From Magicicada septendecula (taxonomy: Eukaryota > Arthropoda > Insecta > Hemiptera > Cicadidae): DNA of 64,000 nucleotides. Each line of letters starts with the position of its first letter. Position 1 is the first letter of the stretch. Below, piece after piece: positions 9,185 through 19,350 of the stretch. Location: the NCBI GenBank assembly GCA_034769895.1, contig JAWRYS010001480.1, positions 1 through 64,000 of the forward strand, read 5' to 3'. Made by a program: the position numbers and the translations under genes. The notes under the pieces are model-generated. The model did not search any database and was not told the DNA's origin. It saw only the letters and a program-made list of their open reading frames with translations.

Positions 9185-12162
9185 ATGGAGAAGCGGGCCG
9201 AACCATTGTCTATGGAAAACAGGAGGGTCCAAATAATCAACAGATACCATAATAACGTTATCAAGATGGACATGGCGAAGGAACTGTTAGAAGAAGAGGA
9301 GAATAAGGTGATGGAACGCAGAACAGGATTAACTGAGGTGACGATTAACATTGAAGGTAAGAATTATAAAACTTTAATTGATACCGGTAGCGAGATCTCA
9401 GTAATTTCTGAAAATGTCATGGGTGAATTAAAAGAGTTAAACAAAAATATACCGTCATTACCAGTTGCAGGGGTTACAGTAGTGGGGGTAACTGGGGTGA
9501 GAAGTAAGAGAATAACCAGACAAGTACAATTAAATATTCTAATAAATGAAGTTGAATTTGAAAACACTTTCCTAGTAGTTAAAGGGTTGAGTTTAGATGT
9601 AATCTTGGGAAATGATTTTTTGGAAAGAAACGGAGCAGTCATAGATTTCAATAAACAAATAGTAAAATTTGAGAAGGGGAATAAACCAGTCAGAATAGAG
9701 TTTAAGAAAGTAGTAAGTGAAGCTAAAGTCACGGGAATAAAAATGTTACATAAACAGATAACTGATAGAGAGATAGAAACTAAAATAAATATATGTCTAG
9801 AGAGTGATGGTCTAGAAAATGAGGAGAGAGAGATGCATGAGCGTAATGAGAGTGTGTGGGCAAATAGAGCCGATAAATTTTTCAATGAAAATACAATTGT
9901 AGGAAATACTCAACAACAGGAGCTGTGGGCAGTTGTCGAGCAGTACAGAGCGGTGTTTGATGAATCACCAGGGAAAGCGAAGGACTACATCTGCGAGCTG
10001 AAAGTTCGGGACCACGCACCATACATGCAGAGAAGCTACCCAGTGCCGTTTTTGAAGAGGAGGGCTGTACAGGAGGAATTAGACCGTATGATGCAAGGAG
10101 GCATAATTGAACGCTCAGTATCACCTTATTCAAACCCTTTGGTGGTAGTTATAAAGAAGGATGGCAAGGTAAGGTTATGTTTAGATGCTCGGAAAATTAA
10201 TCAAATTATTATACCTGACAGGGAATCTCCGGAACCCATAAATGAGATTTTACAAAAGTTTAGCGGAGTCAAATACATGACGTCCTTAGACCTGACCGCT
10301 GGATACTGGCAGGTGCCATTAGCAACAGAGAGCAGGAAATACACAGCTTTTCTTTTTAACGGTAAGAATTACCAGTTTAAACGCTTACCTTTTGGATTAA
10401 ACACCAGTGTTGCCAGTTTTATCAAATGTTTAGATAATATTTTACAACCTAAGGATTTAGATTTTTTAACTGTATATGTCGATGATATCTTGATAGTCTC
10501 TAGAACGTTCACTGAACATTTAGAACACATAGAATATGTATTAGATAAGCTACAAAGAGGGGGTTTAACAGTGAATTGGGACAAGTCTAAGTTTCTGCAG
10601 ACAGAAATACACTTTTTAGGATTTATTATTACACAGGAGGGGATATTAGCCAACCCTGACAAAGTCGAAGCCATAATGCGATTCCCTGAACCTAAAAACA
10701 TTAAGCAACTACAGAGTTTTTTAGGCCTATGCAATTTTTACAGGAAATTTCAGGAGAACTATGCACACACAACATCCAAACTGAGTGCTGTACTGCAGAA
10801 GAATAAACAGTGGAGATGGGGCGATACGGAACGAGCTGCGTTTAATGAAATTAAGAGAAAGTTTAGTCACATGATCATGATGAATCATCCCGATTTTAAT
10901 AAGATTTTTTATTTACAGACCGACGCCAGCAATGTAGCGCTAGGTGCCGAGTTATACCAGGAGAGCTGCGACAAGGAACACCTAACGATCGCCTTCGCCA
11001 GTAGATCGCTGTTATCGGCGGAAAAGAATTACACGACAACTGAAAAGGAACTACTAAGTATTGTGTTCGCCGTGGGTAAATTCCGCACGTACATCCTAGG
11101 GAATACCACGATCATCCGCACCGATCACAAGGCACTATCCTTCTTAAATACATGTAAACTTGCTCACAGCCGTTTAACCAGGTGGGTACTTGTTTTACAG
11201 GAATATAATTTTGAATGGGAGTACATCAAGGGAACAGACAACAAGATACCTGACACTCTTTCACGGGTAGACATGTTAGACAATAAGACAGGTAGGGATT
11301 TAAAGGAAATTGAAATTTTTCAGGTTAGCAGGGAAGACAGAATTTTTGGTGAAGAGTTGAAGGACATCAGAACCATGCAACGAGCAGATGGTAAGTCAGG
11401 TAAGATTATGGATAGTTTAGAAACCGAATTAGTAGAGTCAGAATATAATCAGCAGTTTCAGATTTATCAGGGGTTATTATTTAAGAAAGTAGTAGGGGGT
11501 GAGCGTGATTGGAAACTAGTTATGCCAGAGGGGTTAGTTGATAAGGTTATTTGGGATTGTCATCTAAGATATGGTCATTTCGGGGCGAAGAAGTGTGTTA
11601 ATGTTTTGAAAGAGTCATGTGTTTTTAAAAATATGGAAAGAAGGGTTAGAAAATTGTTAAGGGGTTGTGATTTATGTCAGAAATCAAAGGTAGTAAATTA
11701 TAGAGTAGAAGGGGAGATGAATTTTATAAAAGTGAATAGACCTTTTGATTTAGTTGCGGTAGATTTGTTTGGGCCATTGCCAAAGGGTAGAGGCGGGGTG
11801 ATGTATATTTTTGTGATGCTTGATACTTTTTCTAAATATGTGAGATTGTATAGTGTTAAAAGAGCTACCAGTCAGGTATTGAGTGAGAAGGTGACAAAGG
11901 ACTACATGATTCACGTGGGTAAGCCGAAAGTGATTCTATCAGACCATGGTCCGCAGTTCATCAGTGGGAAATGGCGTCAGACTCTAGGATGGGAAGGAAT
12001 CATCACGAAACATACGGCTGTGTACCATCCCCAGTCCAACCAGGCTGAGCGTGTAATGAGAGAGATAGGCAGGATCTTTAGAGCCTATTGTCACGCTAAA
12101 CACAGCGAGTGGCCGTTGTACGTCCGAAGAGTAGAGACTTGGCTGAACAGTACCACCCACGA
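9185..12162 (+). pseudogene. pol: Pol of element A (copy 1), 5' part, split by element B
   Basis: Protease with DTG at residues 66-68, reverse transcriptase with YVDD at 431-434, RNase H with first acidic residue D580, integrase HHCC zinc region from about 793, and catalytic D860, D920, E955 (D,D-35-E spacing). The frame is uninterrupted up to residue 992, where element B enters; it resumes at 18948 and stops at 19350. Without B and one copy of the ACGA duplication the frame would be 1126 codons, so this pol was intact when B arrived. The frame is -1 relative to gag and open from 9122, so expression may use frameshifting or reinitiation at ATG 9185. Decisive slippery signals were not found. 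Confidence 0.9.
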
Positions 12163-13361
12163 TGTAGCGGGTCAAATTTTGGGTGTTTTTATTTTCAACA
12201 GTATGGGATAATTGTATTTTTATTTCTTTCATTTTGGTGCGGGCTTGTAAAAAGAAGTTGTGAAAATTATTGGGTAACAACATTTATTCCGTTATAATAG
12301 AACGCATTGCAACGACATTTTCCATGCAACAGCACGATGTTGAGCAACAGTGAGACAAAAGCGATACGCAGGTGTTATTGTGTAAGCCGGCAAGCGAAGC
12401 ATTTACCTCCACCAAAATTCTAAGAACTCTGTGCATGTGTTTTGACGCCCGTATGCAACTCAGCCGGGCGGGGATCGGCAATGACGCCGTGAGAGACACG
12501 ACAGTTGAGACAAACATGGCGCTGGGACGAACAGTTAGTAGTTCCAATCGACCGACTACCGGAAAACGGCGTTAAACTCCGCCTACTGTGAGCGACATCA
12601 GCAGAGCAGATGCCAATATCGGCCTCTGGTACCACACATATACCAGTTATAATCCATGCATAAAATGGTTATGCCACCGCAATTAAGCCCCAACGGCGAC
12701 TAAAACATGATGGCCGTGACTGCTCATTTCCCGCGACTCAAGGAAACACCTTGGGCAGTTCGTCACTGATCGTGTCTGGCCAGACACCGCTCTAAAGGGG
12801 CTCTTCAGATTTTTCCACGTTTCAGTCTTAAAACTCTATTTTGTGAACTATTAGGCGGCAGTGAAACCAATAGTTATCAATTAGCAACAACCGTGAAAGC
12901 CGGAACTCATCACAAAGTCAAAAATGAGAAAAACACACAGTGCGAACTAAAACCGCGTGCCGGCTGGGGAGGGGTATTTTTATATTATTAGATTCAATGT
13001 GTTAAAGGTTTTTTTAATAATGTGAGAGTGTGTGATGCAGGCTGGGCTATCTACATAGATGTAAGTAATATAATTTAGGGATACCATAGTAAGATGTAAG
13101 AACCAGGATAACAAAATTTGGAAAACCATGTGAGAAAATTTATTGGAAAAATTTAACTTTTAACGTTGCAATATTTGATAATTAAAAATCATAATTTCTC
13201 TTCATAAAATGTGTAGAGTAAGTTATTTCGATAACCTTTAACACAGGTTTGCATCTGACGTACATGTTATCGAATTCTGGACCCGAATATAAGAAACCTT
13301 GCAGGTAGGTGGAAACTGTATTTTGTATTATATATATTTAAAATGTAAATTGAACATAACA
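12163..13361 (+). repeat. Element B 5' LTR
   Basis: 1199 bp, TGTAGCGGG...CATAACA. It is related to but clearly distinct from the LTR of A: shared first 30 bases, shared GGCTGGGCTATCT segment, and shared end TGAACATAACA. Confidence 0.92.
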
Positions 13362-13362
13362 T

Positions 13363-13381
13363 TGGCGCCCGTGACAGGAAC
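13363..13381 (+). promoter_or_regulatory. Primer binding site, element B
   Basis: TGGCGCCCGTGACAGGAAC, one base after the LTR. It starts like element C's PBS but has a different 3' half, resembling a mosaic of Lys-type and Arg-type (GTGACAGGA) sites. Primer tRNA is uncertain. Confidence 0.6.
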
Positions 13382-13545
13382 GAATTTAATAAATTAATTA
13401 AATTCAACATCTACAAAGATGCAAATGTGTGTTGTTAGGTTAGCGGAATAAAATAAAAAGTGCGTCATTCGCACAAAATTGGCTATATAGTAGATTACAT
13501 ATTGATTATAGTATATATACGCACAAGTATTATAAAAAAGTAAAA

Positions 13546-14802
13546 ATGGCAGATAATAATGATATTAGTTTATCTGATAGTCAGATAGCAAGTCAGTTAA
13601 GTAGCGATTCGGGAGTTCAAACGAATGATAGTAATTTAGAGAGTCAGTTTACCGAATCGAAAATAATGGAAGGTGTGACGAGTCAGTCAACGCCGGCCTT
13701 AATTAAGAGAGAAAGTAATAGTGAAATGATGAGTATGATGCAGTTATTGTTGAATAAATTTGACATGAACACTAGTGATTTCAATAACAAATTAGATGAA
13801 CAAAAAAACGAAATGCTCAATAAATTTGATGTAAAGTTAGACGAACACAAAAACGAGATGCAAGAGTTCAAAAGTAGTATAAATAAGAAATTAGATATAC
13901 AGAATGAGAAATTCGATGAGTTGAAACATGAAATACAAGAAATGAGTAAATGTGTAGAAAGTACGAACGAAATAATAAGATCCAGTTTGAATAAATTAGA
14001 ACAGAGTATGGAGCGAATGGGAGTACATGTGATGAATCCAGATAAGAATAATACAAATGAAACCTGTAATGACAAATACAAGAATGTAATACCAGACAAA
14101 GAGTTAACAAATAATAACAATAATGTCAAAAATAAGGAATTTAATATTGAGAATAATAATGGGTTTGGGAAATTGGTATCAGAAAGTGATACGGAAAAAA
14201 TAAATAATGAGAGTATTAATGAAAGTGTAGAATGTAGTGATTATGAGATGTTAATGTGTGTCAGTGAGTTAGAGAGAGAGAGAAAAAATAATGTTGTAGT
14301 AGAGTGGGGACAGAGGGGAAATTTTCCTTTTATTATTTATGATGATTTAATGTGGTCGCAAGAGTCTTTGAAGGGCAAGAGTCCCGTGTTAGTAGAAGAT
14401 TTGAGTTTATTTTATTTGTATGATATTATACCCTCTGTGTGGAATGATTTTATAAGTATGAGATGGTGCTATGATGAGAGAGATTTAAATAGAGAATTGT
14501 GTGTTGAGAGAGAGATAGAATTATATGAATTAAAGAGAGATTATGGTGAGTTGAAAGAAACATTAGAAGTATATTTAAACAAGAATAATTTAATTGATGA
14601 AAAAGTAACTAACCCGATATTGGAAATATTTACTGACGGAGATTTAACAGAAATACTTAACGTAGACTTGGTGAATGATTATTGTGGTATAACGGATAAA
14701 TTGAAATTGTTTGGTTATGACACACAAGACAACAATATGTGTGCCAATATAATTGAACAGTGCTATACAAAACCAAGATTAATCTTTGACGATGGTGGCT
14801 AA
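13546..14802 (+). CDS. Gag-N-like protein with unrecognised conserved domain (element B)
   Basis: An intact 418-residue frame from ATG 13546 to TAA 14802. The N-terminus matches Gag of A in order: SGVQT, SQSTP..IK, a run of Met/Leu, NKFD.KLDE, then coiled coil to about residue 150. After an Asn-rich linker the Gag core, zinc finger and all of pol are missing. From residue 234 comes a domain not present in A: EMLMCVSELERERKNNVVVE, WGQRGNFPFIIYDDLMW, then RWCYDERDLNRELCVEREIE, and a C-terminus ending FDDGG. Element C encodes the same domain order with mostly conservative differences, so it looks maintained as protein. I do not recognise the domain; function is unknown. Confidence 0.82.
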   Translation: MADNNDISLSDSQIASQLSSDSGVQTNDSNLESQFTESKIMEGVTSQSTPALIKRESNSEMMSMMQLLLNKFDMNTSDFNNKLDEQKNEMLNKFDVKLDEHKNEMQEFKSSINKKLDIQNEKFDELKHEIQEMSKCVESTNEIIRSSLNKLEQSMERMGVHVMNPDKNNTNETCNDKYKNVIPDKELTNNNNNVKNKEFNIENNNGFGKLVSESDTEKINNESINESVECSDYEMLMCVSELERERKNNVVVEWGQRGNFPFIIYDDLMWSQESLKGKSPVLVEDLSLFYLYDIIPSVWNDFISMRWCYDERDLNRELCVEREIELYELKRDYGELKETLEVYLNKNNLIDEKVTNPILEIFTDGDLTEILNVDLVNDYCGITDKLKLFGYDTQDNNMCANIIEQCYTKPRLIFDDGG

Positions 14803-17695
14803 AATATAAAACAATAAAAGACAATTAAACATTATGTTTTATGGTTGTTTGACATGGTAGATTTGGACAGAAGTGTGGAAAAAATGGAATAATAATCAAC
14901 AAGAGTTGTAAATAAAATCTAGTGAATTTATATGTGTGTATGTAAGACGATTGTTGTGATAATAATGTTAAAATATTTGCAATTTAAATAAATAAACCAA
15001 ATTAATTTTGAAAACAAGTAATCAGAGAATTATAATTGTTTGGATGGTAATGAATTCTATATTGATAATAATTAATTTAATTAAAATAATTTGATATATT
15101 TTAAATATTTTAATTGATTATATAAATGTTGTATAATTAATTTTTTTTTTTTGTAAATTCAGTTTGTTTTACGAGATGGAAAGTTGGTAATGAATGATAA
15201 ATTATTTAATTGAAGCTAATAAATTTTGTGAAATGTTTCAGAGAGGATGGTGATTATGTTTTGTGTGTATAGCATGTTAAAGGAATTGTAAGTAGAAAAA
15301 GTTAATAATCATGTATAATAAAAGCTGTTTACAGGTGTGATTGAGGTGTTAATGCAATAGTGAGATTTTAATGCAATCATTGTGTTTAACAAAAATAATA
15401 ATTAAAACATTTTTTATACTAAATGAAAAATGATCAATAAAGTTTATGACGTAAAAGTTTTTGCTTATTCAAAGTTTAATTCAAATAAAACTGCTTGTGC
15501 TCTGTTCAGGTAACTAGCTGCTTAGATGTTTAAAAATAAGGTGTTCATGCTATAATTTTAAGTGTATTATTTTATTGTTGTCTATTAGATAAGAATCTGT
15601 AATTTTATTATGTGTGTATTTGTTTAAGCCAATAAGTAAATCGTCTGGCAGGTTAACGTAAGCATCAGAATCAGAGAAATGGGAAACAATGAGGTGAGAA
15701 GGGAGAATGAATAAAAATAAATATGTATATTCCATGTAATTTGTTCAATTTTGAGATGTGTTTTTATTATGTTAGGATATCAGCTGATCAGCAATAACGT
15801 CACTGGTATATTGGTTTGTAAATGTTACAAGTAATTAATGTTTAAAGTACTACAGATATGTTGAAGTAAAGATAAAAAGAATATGAGAAATAAAATAACA
15901 GTAATTTATGCAAATTAATGAAAGATAATTCATGGGTGATAAATGTTTTATGGGACATGTAGACCTGTCCGAGTTGAATTAAAAGTTGAATGTGAAATGA
16001 TGGAGATGAATATAATGTAATGTTGTTTTTGAGTTGATGTGATATAACAGAATTTTGTGAAATATAGATGTTGACACAGTTGTAATGGAGACTTTATGTA
16101 GATTTTGAGTGACATATTGTTGTTTTTATAGTTAATGAGGTTATTTGTGTATTTGTAGTAATGTAATGAGATTGAGATTTTTGGGGATGGCAATTTTGTA
16201 TTAGAGGGTAGTGTAATGTAGGAGTCCGCAACAAGGGTTGGGACGGGATAGGAATAGATTTTTGTGGGGAAGGGGCCGCCTTAGGTAAAATCCGGGCCGC
16301 CAGATAAGGGAAATGAGTTTTTTGGGGGCGGGGAAACACGTATCCTATATACAAGGGGTTAGAGAGTATTTTATAATGGGAGAAGGTGGCGTTTGTGTTA
16401 AATGATAAGTTGGGGTTTAGAGTGTCTTGATTAGTAGATATTTTGGTAGAGATGGGTGTCATGATAATTGAAGTGATGAATATTAGAGTCAGAGGGAGAA
16501 AGTTTATATATGCATACAGATATAATACAGAAAAATGAGAATAAATGAGTTACAACACCCACAGTAATGTAGAATTAAACTGTTAACTAAAGAGAGGAAT
16601 TTATAATCAAGATTATACAATTGTTTATTTTTTTCAACCAGTGACAGAATTTTGATAAAATTTGAAAATAATGTAAAGTCAAGAATTGTTTGTTTTAAAT
16701 AATTTAAATGTCAATCTGTTTATTATTTATATTAATATTTTGTTTATTTTAAATATTTTATGTTACTATGTTTTGTATTTCAAGTTAGGATATTACAGAT
16801 GTTCAATGTGTTTTCAGAACTTATATATAACATATGTAGGTCAAGGATCTTGGACTTGACCTACTTCCGATCAGCTGATGAGGTCATACACCTACTAAGC
16901 TTGCATAGTAGGAATCCAATTTTAATTTGTTCGTTTGATTAATTCAAACCAATATTTGAATAATTTTAATAAATGTTGTTTAATAAATAAATTTAATAAA
17001 ATTTTTTTTAATGAATAAATTTAAATTTTTTGAATTTTAAAATTTTAAAAAAATTTTTAAATTTTTTTGAGGAAAAAAAAACTTGATTTTTCGCCTGCCA
17101 GCGAATGAATATGTTAGATAATGATTCTTTTATTATGTGTGCATTAACCATGTTTATTTTATTGTATTGCATTGTATTGGTAGAATATAAGTGGTTCTCA
17201 TGTTAGAGTAAGGATGTGTTTATATTATGAGAAATGTCTAGGTTAAGTCATTTGAAACAAAAAATTAGAAAAAACAAGGAAGAGAATTTTTTGGTAAAAG
17301 ATTTTTTTTTTTAATTTTAAATTTTTTAAATTTATAAAAAATTTTAAAAGAAAATTTTTATTTTTAATGTGTTAGGGTATCATGTAACATGAGTGTGTGT
17401 GAGCCCAGTACCTGCTGAAGGCAGCCCAGCTTGCAAAAAGGGGAACCATATCGGCGGAGGAGCTGGAGTAATTTTAGCCAGGGATGGAGGATTTTTGGGG
17501 TAGCATGTTAGAAGGCGAGGCGCGCTGTGGTGCGAGTCTGATCGATTTCTCGGTGTTGGGATCTCTTACGGAGAAGTCCAGTGATCTCGTTCGGATGAGT
17601 CCATGGTCGCTGAGCCAGGGGGGTCGTGTACCCGAGAGACTAAGAATCAGGGGGTTGTTGGCACCACTTCCTCACCGGTCCTCTTCGGGGTTTGT
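14803..17695 (+). other. Element B 3' non-coding region
   Basis: From about 15439 on it is homologous to the 3' region of A (20669 on, and 30998 on). It is very AT-rich, with poly-A/T patches at 16960-17080 and 17280-17360. It includes a GC-rich island at 16221-16345 (GGAGTCCGCAAC, then GGGACGGGATAGG, then AAACACGTATCC) also found in A and C. Near 17395-17690 is a second island (GTGAGCCCAGT...CAGCCCAGCTTGC) shared with A. A 122-codon minus-strand open frame across the first island is broken in A and is probably chance. Confidence 0.75.
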
Positions 17696-17745
17696 CGATG
17701 AGATTTCTTCTGTCAAAGACAGCAGAATTCTCATCGAGGGGGTAT
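17696..17745 (+). promoter_or_regulatory. Pre-PPT hairpin and polypurine tract, element B
   Basis: Hairpin 17696-17736: stem CGATGAGATTTCTTCTGTC with loop AAA against GACAGCAGAATTCTCATCG. It is followed immediately by the polypurine tract GAGGGGG and TAT before the LTR. It corresponds to hairpins in A and C. Confidence 0.75.
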
Positions 17746-18943
17746 TGTAGCGGGTCAAATTTTGGGTGTTTTTATTTTCAACAGTATGGGATAATTGTAT
17801 TTTTATTTCTTTCATTTTGGTGCGGGCTTGTAAAAAGAAGTTGTGAAAATTATTGGGTAACAACATTTATTCCGTTATAATAGAACGCATTGCAACGACA
17901 TTTTCCATGCAACAGCACGATGTTGAGCAACAGTGAGACAAAAGCGATACGCAGGTGTTATTGTGTAAGCCGGCAAGCGAAGCATTTACCTCCACCAAAA
18001 TTCTAAGAACTCTGTGCATGTGTTTTGACGCCCGTATGCAACTCAGCCGGGCGGGGATCGGCAATGACGCCGTGAGAGACACGACAGTTGAGACAAACAT
18101 GGCGCTGGGACGAACAATTAGTAGTTCCAATCGACCGACTACCGGAAAACGGCGTTAAACTCCGCCTACTGTGAGCGACATCAGCAGAGCAGATGCCAAT
18201 ATCGGCCTCTGGTACCACACATATACCAGTTATAATCCATGCATAAAATGGTTATGCCACCGCAATTAAGCCCCAACGGCGACTAAAACATGATGGCCGT
18301 GACTGCTCATTTCCCGCGACTCAAGGAAACACCTTGGGCAGTTCGTCACTGATCGTGTCTGGCCAGACACCGCTCTAAAGGGGCTCTTCAGATTTTTCCA
18401 CGTTTCAGTCTTAAAACTCTATTTTGTGAACTATTAGGCGGCAGTGAAACCAATAGTTATCAATTAGCAACAACCATGAAAGCCGGAACTCATCACAAAG
18501 TCAAAAATGAGAAAAACACACAGTGCGAACTAAAACCGCGTGCCGGCTGGGGAGGGGTATTTTTATATTATTAGATTCAATGTGTTAAAGGTTTGTTAAT
18601 AATGTGAGAGTGTGTGATGCAGGCTGGGCTATCTACATAGATGTAAGTAATATAATTTAGGGATACCATAGTAAGATGTAAGAACCAGGATAACAAAATT
18701 TGGAAAACCATGTGAGAAAATTTATTGGAAAAATTTAACTTTTAACGTTGCAATATTTGATAATTAAAAATCATAATTTCTCTTCATAAAATGTGTAGAG
18801 TAAGTTATTTCGATAACCTTTAACACAGGTTTGCATCTGACATACATGTTATCGAATTCTGGACCCGAATATAAGAAACCTTGCAGGTAGGTGGAAACTG
18901 TATTTTGTATTATATATATTTAAAATGTAAATTGAACATAACA
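17746..18943 (+). repeat. Element B 3' LTR
   Basis: 1198 bp, nearly identical to 12163-13361. Differences seen include G/A in ACARTTAGT, CCG/CCA near 18476, a T-run indel, and ACG/ACA near 18841; two of these are CpG to CpA changes. Confidence 0.92.
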
Positions 18944-18947
18944 ACGA

Positions 18948-19350
18948 GTCCACCGGCTATACACCTCACGAGTTGATCAAAGGAACACGCCCCCCGAGAA
19001 TTTTGGAACAGTTGTTTGATTACCCACCTGAGAGTGAGAAAGCAGATGTGAGTATAAAAATCAGGTTGGCAAATGAGAGTTTATTAAGTAAAGGAGAACA
19101 AAGAAAACGTAGGCACGATGCAAAAGGTAAGTGGATGAAGTACGAAGTAGGACAATTGGTATTGGTGAGGAGACATGATTTGTCGAGCGCTCAGGACAAG
19201 GAGATTAAGAAATTCTTCTTACTCTATGAAGGACCGTATGAGGTAATAGAAGTTAAGATGAAGAATTCGTATGTATTACAGAACAGAGAGACAAGGGAGA
19301 TAGTAGGGACACACAATGCTACAAACTTGAAATTGTATTGGTCATCATAG
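18948..19350 (+). pseudogene. pol: Pol of element A (copy 1), 3' remainder
   Basis: Continues the integrase C-terminus after element B: GYTPHELIKGTRPP, YPPESEKADV, GQLVLVRRHDL, a chromatin- or DNA-binding-like basic tail, and the end NLKLYWSS at stop 19350. It is in frame with 9185-12162 if B is excluded. Copy 2 lacks one A at the ESEKAD codon and is frameshifted there. Confidence 0.88.

Larger units (their letters stand above)
12163..18943 (+). mobile_element. Non-autonomous LTR retrotransposon 'B' inserted in pol of A
   Basis: Bounded by TGTAGCGGGTCAA... and ...CATAACA and flanked by ACGA on both sides (12159-12162 and 18944-18947). The second A copy shows the unoccupied site (ACCCACGAGTCC at about 29263). 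The element is 6781 bp. Its LTRs (1199 and 1198 bp) differ at about four positions by eye, so it is young. It has PBS, one protein gene, about 2.9 kb of 3' non-coding sequence related to that of A, a hairpin, and a polypurine tract. It has no protease, reverse transcriptase or integrase, so it must be moved in trans, most plausibly by A. Confidence 0.93.

Noticed and set aside
8968..9252. 94-codon frame overlapping the gag zinc-finger and RGG region
   Set aside because: Arises from the Arg/Gly/Glu-biased composition of gag; there is no start context or motif. It is equally present in both near-identical copies, which adds no evidence.
16094..16462. 122-codon minus-strand frame in the 3' region of B, with a partly similar 85-codon frame in C (39368-39625)
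   Set aside because: The corresponding region of A has no such frame, and the similarity is explained by the conserved nucleotide sequence.
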